A DNA stretch of 64,000 nt from Bacteroidota bacterium (GTDB lineage Bacteria; Bacteroidota; Bacteroidia; Chitinophagales; Saprospiraceae): positions 1 through 64,000 of the forward strand of contig CAUJDW010000128.1 of assembly GCA_963169455.1 (NCBI GenBank), read 5' to 3'. Positions 35,019 to 43,028 of this stretch are shown piece after piece. A model generated the notes under the pieces. It had not been told where the DNA came from, searched no databases, and worked only from the letters and a program-made list of their open reading frames with translations. Numbering within the stretch: the stretch's first letter is position 1; each line of letters opens with the position of its first letter. The position numbers and the translations under genes were made by a program.

Positions 35019-38000
35019 TCAAATTTCATCATTTTTAATATTGGGTAACAGGTAAGGTTCTGGGTAACCCGGTTGTTGGGAAATGAAGTCGACTACACGT
35101 TTCACTTCTGCCGTATCGACATAAGCGCCCTGCAGGCGTATCATGTCCCTTCCAACGCCAAGGAGCAGATCTCCCTTGCCGGCCAACTGATCAGCGCCAT
35201 CGGCATCAAGGATGGTGCGGGAATCTGCTTTAGAGGTTACCTTATAAGCAATACGGGCGTGAATATTGGCCTTGATTACACCGGTGATGATATTTGGTGA
35301 AGGGCGCTTTGTGGTGATGATGAGGTGGATACCTACTGCACGGCCCAGCTGGGCCAGTTTCCCAATCGGCAATTCCGCGTCCTTCCCTGCCGAAATGATT
35401 ATTTCGGCAAATTCATCAATGACAAGGATAATATATGGCATAAATCTGTGGCCCTCAGAAGGGGCAACCAACTGCTGTATGAATTTCTCATTGTATTCCC
35501 TGATATTTCCAGCAGAAGCCTTCTTTAACTGTTCGTAACGCTGGTCCATTTCAGCACAAAGAGAATTAAGAATTTGTACCCCCTCACGGGCCTTCGAGGT
35601 GATAGGTTGAGCCTGGCCTGGCAGAAAAGCCAGGAAATGGTTTTTCAAGTTACCGTAGTAGGAAAATTCCTGATCCTCTGGGGCTATAAGTATAAATTTA
35701 ACCTCTGAAGGATGTTTTTTATAAAGGATGGACATCAAAAAGGCGTTAATTCCTACTGATTTCCCATAGCCTGCAGCTCCCGCTATGAGCAAATGAGGCA
35801 TTTTGGCCAGGTCTGCCACGATAATTTCGTTAGAGATAGTTTTCCCTAAAACAATTGGCAGTTCCATTTTGGCAAGCATGTACTTTTCATCCGTCAGTAC
35901 TTCCCGAATAGATACGGTATATTTTGTCTTATTGGGCACTTCTATCCCAATCGTACCTTTGCCGGGAATGGGTGCAATGATACGAACGCCCAGGGCAGCC
36001 AGGCTCAAAGCAATATCTTCTTCGATGTTTTTGAGCCTGGTTATGCGTATCCCAGGGGCAGGCACGATCTCGTAAAGGGTTACTGATGGGCCTATGGTAG
36101 CTCGTATTTTGGTGATTTCTATTTTGTAATTCAGCAAGGTTTCAATAATAATGTCTTTATTCGCTTCCAATTCGGCCCGGTCAATTTCGAAATCCTGTTT
36201 TTTTGAATGATCGTCGAGTAAGGTGGCTACAGGAAGTTCATAAGATGGTAATTCCTGGATTGGGCCATAGGGCGCTTCAGGATATAAACCTCTTTCTTTG
36301 ACTGGTACTGATTCTGAAGGGGTAAATATGCTTTTGTAAGCAGTATTTTTTACAAGCCGGAACCCAAAGTGTTCATTCCGGGTATTTGGATGGCTACTGA
36401 CACGGCGGGAATAATACACTTGATTAGTGTGGATATCCCAGGAGCCCCTCCTCAAGACACGGCCAGAGCCTGATTCAGGGCCTTCAGGGTTCTGCGCATC
36501 GTAGCTTTTCTTGTAATAATCTTTGTCGTGCCAATCCCAACACCATTCCCATACGTTATCACTCATATCGTATAGGTAAAGAGTGTTTGGCAAGGCGCTC
36601 TCTTTCACCATGGCTTTTTGCCGTTCTTCTTCCTCAGTGGCTCTGTGTTTTTTTGGCGCTGTGTGCAGGTCAAGGTTCACAGCTGACTGATCTCCCTCCT
36701 GGATACCCTTCCAATTGCCAAAACGCAATTTTGGCACAGCCTGGCGCGCGGCATATTCCCACTCAGCTTCAGTTGGAAGGCGGTAACCATTTGCGCCCCA
36801 ATTCGGGGTGATATAAGTCCCGCTTATAGTATAAATGCTATCTAACCCTTCTTGTCTGCTGTACCAGTTGCAATATTCTGCAGCATCAAACCAGCTCACG
36901 TTAATCACAGGCTGGTTATCAATCCAGACATCATCTTCGACGGGGAATTCCTTGCCTGTAGCTGCACAAAATAAACTGTATTGACAAAATGAGACCGGAG
37001 CTGTTGCCATTAAAAAGCTACTCAGTACAACTCTATGAGGCGGCTTCTCATCTTCCCCCCCTTCTTCATTACCCATTTCAAAAGCCCCACCTTCCACCTT
37101 GACAACTTCTGGGTAATATCTTTTTTTCAATCTATCAAAAGACTCCTTATCTAATTCCTGAAGTATCGAATTACAATTATCTCGAAAATTCTCACTACTG
37201 TGCCCTAAAGCATCTAAACGAGCATGAAGATTTGATAATGAAACAAAAACCTCCTCGTCCCTAACCTTATGCAGCCATTCCAAGGCTTTTATCTCTTTGC
37301 CAGTTTCATTGTATACAAAAATGAGTTCCATTATTTTCTCCTGCAAACGCTCTTTCTGCACCCCGAGAGACAACGCATTCTCCAATGCTTCTGACGCCTC
37401 TTTATAATCATGCAACCTCAGGAACTCTTCGGCCTTTTTTATGTTCAGGTTGAAGTTTTCAAGGCGTAACCGGGTGTTTTGGTTCGCCAGGTTATCGTTG
37501 TACCGGTTTCGCACAAACTTAGCCAGCAAGTCGTGGGAAAGACGGATAGACCTGCTTCCGGAATACTGTATCAAAAGGTCAACTTTACGGAGCTCTTCGA
37601 TAATCTCATGGTAAGTATCGATCCCGGAAAAAAAATCTTTGAGCTGCGTTTCGGCAATTGTTCCGGCGCTGGGGAGGTCAACTACAAAGGCATTTAATAC
37701 TTCAATAGCTTTCTCCTCATCCCAATTGCCATCAAACGGCATCTTGGATAAGCGGCTGTTCAGCAGTTCCTTTTCACTAGTGTCGCCCAGTTCCTCATAT
37801 AGCGCCTTAGTGAGCTTCACTTCCTTCCCAGCCCCCTTAAACGCCTTTTCCCAAAGCCGCTCCAGGCGGTTCTGAAGGATGGGGGCTACGTAATCCCGGT
37901 TCTGGTGCAGGCTCAGGTGATCCGCGATCTTTTCCGGCAGGCCTTCCTCGATGTCCAGTTTATAGCTGCTGTTTAGCGTTTCATCTTTCCAGGCCCCGGT

Positions 38001-39137
38001 TACCGCCTGTACGATGCCTTCCCAGCTCAGGGGAAGGATTTCCTTTTCGGCTTTGCCACAACTGATATCCCAGCACAGATGCCCCACTTTTGGCAGGTAC
38101 TCGCTTCTGAAGCCAAGCAGGAAAGTTGCCTCCGGTTCTTCCTCCACCGCAGCGCTCAACTCCTGAATGAAGCTGGGGTGCTCCTCTTTTATGCTTGTAT
38201 CGGTGAACATTTCCTCCACCTGGTCCAGGATATAGAGGGCCGGGCGGTTGGCGCTGGCGGCTTCCTTGCGAAGGCCGCGCAAGCCCTGCGCCAGGCCCAG
38301 TTCCTTGTTGCGCCGGTGGTACAAAGGCAGCCATTTCTCCTCCAGCCTGGGAACCAGGCCGGCAGATAACATAGAGGACTTGCCAACGCCCGAATAGCCA
38401 TGCAGGAAAATGATCCGGGTATTCCGGTTTTTGATGATGTGGATCAGTTCCAGCAGGTCCTGGCCGCGCCCGAAGTACAGCCTGGTGGTATCCCGGGTAA
38501 AGTAGTTCAGCCCGACAAAAGGGCAATACGCCCACTTGGGGTCGGCGCCCGGAGCCAGAGGGCGCTTCGGCATTTTCTTCAGGACAGCCCTGGAGAGCGG
38601 ATATTCCCGGAGGATATTTTCCCGTTTGGCGGCGCTTTGGGGGTCAAGCGGTATTTGGTTGAGCAGTTTTGCCAACTGGTTTTTAAGAGGCAGGAAGTCA
38701 TTGGAGAAGTTTCCGGAGCGGATCTCCAGGTGCTGTTTCCTGAACAAGCCTTTCAGCGAGGGGATTTTTTTAAATGCTGCTTCTGATGGCTGCTTTTTTT
38801 TGTCTTTAACGTCTGCCAGAATAACAAGCAGGCTTTTGCCTGAACTCAGGGTGAATTCGATTTCTTTGCGCACCCAGTCCCCCTTGTCATCCAGCCTTCT
38901 CACCCCATATTCATCCTGGCAGAAGAGCCACTTGTCTCCAATCAGGGCCAACACAACGGACGCCTGTTGCAGTTCCTTCTCCAGGGTATCCGGCCAATCG
39001 GCGCCCGGTTCAATATCCTCCGTGTCGAGGAAAACCCGTACATGCTCAAAAGCCGCTTCGATCTTTTCTTTCAGCAGTACGGCAAACCATTTGCTGTCTT
39101 CCCTCCGGTAGTTGATAAAAATGCTTGGGGCCTGCAT
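35019..39137 (-). CDS. TIR - STAND NTPase - FGE-like fold - FtsK/SpoIIIE DNA motor fusion (candidate defence protein)
   Basis: 1372 residues, one unbroken frame. Residues 1-155: TIR domain (SIFINYRREDSKWFAVLL; likely NADase Glu in DWVRKEIEF, E92). Residues 205-470: STAND NTPase (FVGLNYFTRDTTRLYFGRGQ, Walker A HGYSGVGKSSML at 246-257, Walker B LYILDQVEEMF at 301-311), then a winged-helix-like region with LSHDLLAKFV (533-542) and a short TPR-like helix pair (565-595). Residues 678-930: formylglycine-generating-enzyme-like fold (GGAFEMGNEEGGEDEKPPHR, YRLPTEAEWEYAARQA, RRGSW...GFRLV), without the catalytic cysteines. Residues 955-1372: FtsK/SpoIIIE beta/alpha motor (TIGPSVTLYEIVPAPGIRI, Walker A AGAAGYGKSVG, Walker B IILVIDEFAEI), lacking the membrane and gamma domains. 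Weak -7 box TATATTTA 49 bases upstream. Probably NAD-depleting defence triggered through the motor or lectin-like part; inference. Confidence 0.88.
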   Translation of the reverse strand: MQAPSIFINYRREDSKWFAVLLKEKIEAAFEHVRVFLDTEDIEPGADWPDTLEKELQQASVVLALIGDKWLFCQDEYGVRRLDDKGDWVRKEIEFTLSSGKSLLVILADVKDKKKQPSEAAFKKIPSLKGLFRKQHLEIRSGNFSNDFLPLKNQLAKLLNQIPLDPQSAAKRENILREYPLSRAVLKKMPKRPLAPGADPKWAYCPFVGLNYFTRDTTRLYFGRGQDLLELIHIIKNRNTRIIFLHGYSGVGKSSMLSAGLVPRLEEKWLPLYHRRNKELGLAQGLRGLRKEAASANRPALYILDQVEEMFTDTSIKEEHPSFIQELSAAVEEEPEATFLLGFRSEYLPKVGHLCWDISCGKAEKEILPLSWEGIVQAVTGAWKDETLNSSYKLDIEEGLPEKIADHLSLHQNRDYVAPILQNRLERLWEKAFKGAGKEVKLTKALYEELGDTSEKELLNSRLSKMPFDGNWDEEKAIEVLNAFVVDLPSAGTIAETQLKDFFSGIDTYHEIIEELRKVDLLIQYSGSRSIRLSHDLLAKFVRNRYNDNLANQNTRLRLENFNLNIKKAEEFLRLHDYKEASEALENALSLGVQKERLQEKIMELIFVYNETGKEIKALEWLHKVRDEEVFVSLSNLHARLDALGHSSENFRDNCNSILQELDKESFDRLKKRYYPEVVKVEGGAFEMGNEEGGEDEKPPHRVVLSSFLMATAPVSFCQYSLFCAATGKEFPVEDDVWIDNQPVINVSWFDAAEYCNWYSRQEGLDSIYTISGTYITPNWGANGYRLPTEAEWEYAARQAVPKLRFGNWKGIQEGDQSAVNLDLHTAPKKHRATEEEERQKAMVKESALPNTLYLYDMSDNVWEWCWDWHDKDYYKKSYDAQNPEGPESGSGRVLRRGSWDIHTNQVYYSRRVSSHPNTRNEHFGFRLVKNTAYKSIFTPSESVPVKERGLYPEAPYGPIQELPSYELPVATLLDDHSKKQDFEIDRAELEANKDIIIETLLNYKIEITKIRATIGPSVTLYEIVPAPGIRITRLKNIEEDIALSLAALGVRIIAPIPGKGTIGIEVPNKTKYTVSIREVLTDEKYMLAKMELPIVLGKTISNEIIVADLAKMPHLLIAGAAGYGKSVGINAFLMSILYKKHPSEVKFILIAPEDQEFSYYGNLKNHFLAFLPGQAQPITSKAREGVQILNSLCAEMDQRYEQLKKASAGNIREYNEKFIQQLVAPSEGHRFMPYIILVIDEFAEIIISAGKDAELPIGKLAQLGRAVGIHLIITTKRPSPNIITGVIKANIHARIAYKVTSKADSRTILDADGADQLAGKGDLLLGVGRDMIRLQGAYVDTAEVKRVVDFISQQPGYPEPYLLPNIKNDEI

Positions 39138-39198
39138 ATTTCCCGCAGAATTTTCAGTTGGTTATGCTCAATGTTTGTGATTGGATAAATATAGGAAA

Positions 39199-39567
39199 TT
39201 AGGGTTGAAACGGGGTGAATTTTGCTGTTTTAAGAGAGGGCGCCCTGGCTGCCATAAATCGGCTTCCGGTGGGGAATACCTGACAGGCCTGTATTTTCCG
39301 TTGCCGGATCTGGTTTTCGTCAATCACGGTAAATAGCCCATCAAACTGGATTTGGCGTGCTTCAAATAGCTCGTGCAGATAAAGTGCCGGAAATTCAGGG
39401 GTAAATTCCTTCCACCGCAGGTAAATTACGCTTGGTGGCTATGCTCTGTTCATTTTAGGGAAATACAGCATGCCATCTTTCATACATTCATAAGTATAGG
39501 AAAACACAGCCTGCAGGCCATCCTTCGTCAACCTCGGATAGTTTTCCAGGATTTCGCTGCCGCCTCC
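39199..39567 (-). pseudogene. Decayed DUF433 antitoxin / DUF5615 PIN-like toxin module
   Basis: Reading the minus strand in one frame, 39442-39567 encodes GGGSEILENYPRLTKDGLQA, the core helix pair of DUF433 antitoxins, cut off by TAA stops at its start. After an in-frame TAG at 39439-39441, 39199-39438 encodes SVIYLRWKEFTPEFPALYLH and then FDGLFTVIDENQIRQRKI, which matches the C-terminal third of DUF5615 PIN-like toxins. The antitoxin N-terminus and the toxin N-terminus with its acidic active-site residues are missing. These two families normally form adjacent toxin-antitoxin genes, so this is a deleted, non-functional copy. It lies 61 bases upstream of the TIR-STAND-FtsK gene. Confidence 0.6.
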
Positions 39568-39609
39568 TTAGCTGCCACAGCGGGGGAATTCGGCCTTATG
39601 GGTTTCTGG

Positions 39610-39707
39610 TACTTTTGGGCCAAAAGTACAGGGGGTTTTGCCGGAAGGCATTGGATGAGCCACTCCGAAACCGCGTACAAGCCCGGAATGGCTCACCAAC
39701 GCAAAAC
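39610..39707. repeat. Hairpin cluster between decayed genes
   Basis: A near-palindrome (39610-39618 with 39620-39628) is followed by a larger stem: GTTTTGC 39635-39641 with 39701-39707, TTGG 39651-39654 with 39696-39699, and 39656-39667 with 39684-39695 (one mismatch). It could be a terminator or the relic of a small mobile repeat. Confidence 0.5.
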
Positions 39708-39714
39708 AAAAACA

Positions 39715-40315
39715 TCATTCCTCCCCAGCCAGCGGCCGAAAGGCCGCCCCCTCCGGCACTTTCTCATATACCGGCGGCGAGTAGTTCTCCGAAAACTGAA
39801 TCTCCCCGGCGCCGGTATTGGTATCCTCCCGCCAGATCAGCAGGCCCTTTACCGCGTTCTGCAGGGGGGCGCCTCTTCCGGAGTGATAGGCTCATAGTCA
39901 AACTGCGCAATGTGGTATTTCTTGCCCTCCACTCCGGGGCTCTTGCTCTCCTTCTGCACCGGGGTAATCCGCAGGCGGACCTCGGTCAGCTTCACGTTGT
40001 CGTAGAACATGCGGCCGGCCATCACCTGCATCAGGTTCTGGACGCTGTAGCCGTGCAGCAGCAGGTTGCAGAGCATGCGCTCCTCGTTGAGAAAAAAGAA
40101 CTCCGCCCACTTCCTGCGGCCCATGCCGAGGATGTCGTCGGAAAAGATGCGGTAAGCCATCGGGATGATCTCGAAAGCCTCGCGCGGCTGGCGTCAAAGC
40201 GATATTGGAGCGGGCGGCCCGGAAAGAAGGTGATGGGCAGCAGTTCGCCGGTTTCCTTGTTCAGCAGGTTGCCGTTAGGCTTCGTGATGGGGAGGTAATT
40301 AGTTGTGTTACTCAT
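39715..40315 (-). pseudogene. Frameshifted gene of unknown function (about 199 residues if repaired)
   Basis: From ATG 40315 the minus strand encodes MSNTTNYLPITKPNGNLLNK and on to QYRFDASR, then the frame shifts by one base near 40190-40195 and continues EAFEIIPMAYRIFSDDILGM, KWAEFFFLNEERMLCNLLLH, YDNVKLTEVRLRITPVQKES. A second shift at a C6/G6 run near 39864-39869 leads into LQNAVKGLLIWREDTNTGAG, then YSPPVYEKVPEGAAFRPLAG, to a TGA at 39715-39717. The conceptual protein looks like a real soluble alpha/beta protein, but I do not recognise the family. Two breaks in 600 bases suggest decay; a homopolymer sequencing error could explain the second. Confidence 0.6.
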
Positions 40316-40336
40316 GGTTGAAAAAGGTTTTGTGGG

Positions 40337-40676
40337 TTATGGATAAATTGAATGGTGCGTGGCCTGCCAGGGCAGGTAAGCCAGGTGGATGGCCTCCAAC
40401 AGTTGTTCCGTGGTGGCATGGCCGTGGGTTTCAATGCAGAGGGTGCCGGGGAAGGGCTCGGACAGCCTGGCAATGCGGCTAACCCGGGCCGCCCGGAACA
40501 CTTCCTTTTCCCAAAGGCCGTAGCCATACACCAATGCTATGGCCAAGAAGGCCGAAGAACTCAACGGCTCCTGATGGGCGGCATTAACCGGAATGCCATA
40601 GAGCGGGGCGCCCTGCCAGGCAGCCGGTGTCACTCCTCGCCGCAGGCTTGGCGAGGAAAATAAAGGCTGTTTTCAT
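40337..40676 (-). pseudogene. Small unknown gene, probably frameshifted near its start
   Basis: A 98-residue frame from GTG 40633 to 40337 encodes PAAWQGAPLYGIPVNAAHQE, FLAIALVYGYGLWEKEVFRA and EPFPGTLCIETHGHATTEQL. Just upstream, ATG 40676 starts MKTAFIFLAKPAARS in another frame, which joins sensibly if one base is lost or gained near 40635-40650. It ends 21 bases before the start of the next frameshifted gene, so the two look like a former operon. The family is not recognised. It may still be expressed from GTG 40633. Bases 40677-40812 after it hold no gene. Confidence 0.45.
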
Positions 40677-40812
40677 ATCTTTAATGTCGAAGGGCTGTTA
40701 TCATAATTTCGCCCTGCCCGGCGTTGATAGGGGGAATTTCCATTTTCCCTTTGAACAAGCCGGGCGCCTCTGAATACGGGCCTGAAGAACCCCGGTTAAA
40801 ATCTGATCCGCC

Positions 40813-42183
40813 ATGTTCTCTAAAACGTTGAAACTGTTAAGCCTTATACTCCTGATGGCGGGCGCGCTCGCAGCTCAGGAAAGCGAAAACCTGCGATACG
40901 TCGAACGCTATAAGGAGATCGCCATCCGCGAAATGGAGCGCGCGGGCATCCCCGCCAGTATCAAGCTGGCCCAGGGCATCCTGGAGTCCAATGCCGGCCA
41001 GAGCTGGCTGGCGCGCCAGGCCAACAACCACTTCGGCATCAAATGCGGCAACGACTGGGACGGAAAAAAGGTCTATAAAAAGGACGACGACTACAATGAG
41101 GAAGGCAAGCTCGTGGAGTCCTGCTTCCGCTCCTACAAGAATCCCGAAGCCAGTTTTATCGCGCATTCCGAGTTCCTGCGCGACCCGAAAAAGCAGTACC
41201 GCTACGGCTTCCTCTTCCGCCTGGAACCCTCCGACTACAAAGGCTGGGCCGAGGGCCTGCGCCGCGCGGGCTACGCCACGAGCGCCAATTACCACCACAA
41301 GCTCATCGACATCATCGAGCGCTACGACCTGCACCGCTTCGACGAAATGAGCTCGGTGGAGATCATCGCCGACTCCGGCGTGGACAACGAGGGGGAGGAT
41401 GCCGTGGTGCGGCCGGGGCTGGAATTCCAGAACAACGACGTGCGCTACGTCCTGGCCAAAGCGGATGAATCGCCGGAGGAGATTTCCACCCGCGCCGGTG
41501 TGCGCCTCAGCGACCTGCTGCGCTACAACGAGGGGCTGAAAAACCGCAACGAAAAACTGGCGGAAGGCACGGTGGTTTACCTGCAGCCGAAACGCAAAAG
41601 CTTCCGCGGCAAACGCACCTGGCACTACGTCAAGGAAGGCGAGGGCATGTACGGCATTTCCCAGATATACGGCATTCAGCTCGCCGCCCTGTACAAGCGC
41701 AACAGGCTGGAGGAGGGAAGCCAGCCCGCAGTCGGCGAGCGCATCAAAATCCGCGGCTGCAAAGTGAAGGATCAGCCCAGGCTGGCCAGCGAGGCCGCGC
41801 CTGTGAAGCCCCAGCCCGCGGTCAATGCGCCCGATGAAGACAACGACGGCTTCCTGGATATGGAGGAAGTGGAAGAGCCCAAAGCGGAAAAACCCGAGCC
41901 TCCGAAAGAAACGGTTCCGCCGCCGCCGCCGGTGGATACGGCGCCCCGCCCCGAACCCACCCCCCCACAACCGCCCGTCGTGGAGCCCCGGCCCGAGCCG
42001 CAGCCCGAACCGGAGAAGCCCGCCGAAGTTGAACCGCCGGCTCCTCAGTACCACACCGTCGCCGCGGGCGACACCCTGTACAACATCTCCAAACGCTACA
42101 ACACTACGGTGGACGAGATCAAAAAGCTGAACAACCTCACGTCCAATACCATTAAAATCGGGCAGCAGCTGAGGGTGCAGTGA
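40813..42183 (+). CDS. Glucosaminidase (GH73) with LysM repeats
   Basis: 456 residues. Signal peptide LLSLILLMAGALAAQ; then a glucosaminidase/FlgJ-like domain (residues 28-175: GIPASIKLAQGILESNAGQS with catalytic Glu, NNHFGIKCGNDWDGKKVYKK, FRSYKNPEASFIAHSEFL, GYATSANYHHKLIDIIERY). A first LysM-like pair lies at about residues 210-315, a proline/glutamate-rich linker at 325-410 (PPPPPVDTAPRPEPTPPQPP), and a clear C-terminal LysM (YHTVAAGDTLYNISKRYNTT). It should cut peptidoglycan glycan strands in the periplasm, held to the wall by LysM. It starts the + strand envelope cluster 40.8-46.8 kb. Confidence 0.92.
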   Translation: MFSKTLKLLSLILLMAGALAAQESENLRYVERYKEIAIREMERAGIPASIKLAQGILESNAGQSWLARQANNHFGIKCGNDWDGKKVYKKDDDYNEEGKLVESCFRSYKNPEASFIAHSEFLRDPKKQYRYGFLFRLEPSDYKGWAEGLRRAGYATSANYHHKLIDIIERYDLHRFDEMSSVEIIADSGVDNEGEDAVVRPGLEFQNNDVRYVLAKADESPEEISTRAGVRLSDLLRYNEGLKNRNEKLAEGTVVYLQPKRKSFRGKRTWHYVKEGEGMYGISQIYGIQLAALYKRNRLEEGSQPAVGERIKIRGCKVKDQPRLASEAAPVKPQPAVNAPDEDNDGFLDMEEVEEPKAEKPEPPKETVPPPPPVDTAPRPEPTPPQPPVVEPRPEPQPEPEKPAEVEPPAPQYHTVAAGDTLYNISKRYNTTVDEIKKLNNLTSNTIKIGQQLRVQ

Positions 42184-42242
42184 GCCAAACGCATACTTTT
42201 TGCAAAAAAAGCCCCACTTTTGCAGGAAAAACAGGAAAGCAC

Positions 42243-42974
42243 ATGAACCGGATTGTATTGGCTCTGATGATGGTACTGGCATCGGGATACGGGCTTCGGG
42301 CCCAGGGATATGCGTTCGGGCTGAAGGGCGGCCTGACGATCGGCGTGCAGCAATGGGAAGGATTCGAACAGGACCCCCTGTTCAAATACCACGGCATCGC
42401 CTACATCGAATCCCTGCCGGAAAGCAATGAATTCGCCCTGCTGGCCCAACTGGGCTACCACCTCAAGGGCAGCGCCTTCCGCAGCCGCAACGCCTTCGGC
42501 TTCAACGGCGACATCTTCAGGGCGCCGGCCCAGGAATTCATTTTCCGCAACCTCGCCCTGGTATTGGCCGCCAAACAGAAATTCGATGCCTTCGGCAACG
42601 ATTCCCGCGCTTACTACATCCTGGGCCTGCGGGGGGACTACAACCTGGGCACCAACCTCAGCGAATACAAAGAGGCCAATATGGTGTACCCCATCTATCC
42701 CGACGACAGCAAGGAGCTGATCCGGGAAATCACCTACGGCCTGAGCCTGGGCGGCGGCATCGAACTGCCCTTTTCCGAACTGGTGGGCACCATCATCGAG
42801 TTTTCCGTCAACCCGGATTTCTCCTACCAGTACGTGCAGCCCAGCGCAACCGTCTTCGTCAACAACCAGTTCTTCACCGGCAACGTGAACATCCCCGAGC
42901 GCAAGATCCGCAACCTCACCTTCGAACTGACGGTTGGTTTCCGCTTCCTGAACAAGATCGAGTACATCGACTAG
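42243..42974 (+). CDS. Outer-membrane beta-barrel protein (PorT-like family)
   Basis: 243 residues. Signal peptide (IVLALMMVLASGYGLRAQ) cut near residue 20, then alternating amphipathic strands typical of a small barrel: YAFGLKGGLTIGVQQWEGFE, FALLAQLGYHLKGSAFRSRN, AYYILGLRGDYNLGTNL, LIEFSVNPDFSYQ-like and a closing LTFELTVGFRFLNKI. It resembles the PorT/OMP_b-brl families of Bacteroidota. I cannot tell whether it is the T9SS component PorT itself, so no symbol is given. ATG 42243 is chosen because it begins the signal peptide; 59 bases separate it from the LysM gene and lptB follows after 54. Confidence 0.78.
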   Translation: MNRIVLALMMVLASGYGLRAQGYAFGLKGGLTIGVQQWEGFEQDPLFKYHGIAYIESLPESNEFALLAQLGYHLKGSAFRSRNAFGFNGDIFRAPAQEFIFRNLALVLAAKQKFDAFGNDSRAYYILGLRGDYNLGTNLSEYKEANMVYPIYPDDSKELIREITYGLSLGGGIELPFSELVGTIIEFSVNPDFSYQYVQPSATVFVNNQFFTGNVNIPERKIRNLTFELTVGFRFLNKIEYID

Positions 42975-43028
42975 GCCGCCATAAACAGAAAGCAGCGCAG
43001 AGGCGTTCTCAGCATAAAAATCCGGATA

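Noticed and set aside
36348..37106. Diversity-generating retroelement, because the FGE-like fold is a usual DGR target
   Set aside because: No reverse transcriptase, Avd gene or template repeat is visible anywhere in the window, and the fold is internal rather than at the protein's C-terminus.
39373..39897. A 174-codon + strand frame in the island
   Set aside because: It lies opposite the decayed toxin-antitoxin remnant and the frameshifted gene, where the minus strand makes protein sense; the + translation has no recognisable feature.
34457..40812. Intact prophage or integrative element
   Set aside because: No integrase, capsid, portal, terminase or conjugation gene is present, and no second copy of the tRNA end was found; only an island of unclear mobility can be supported.
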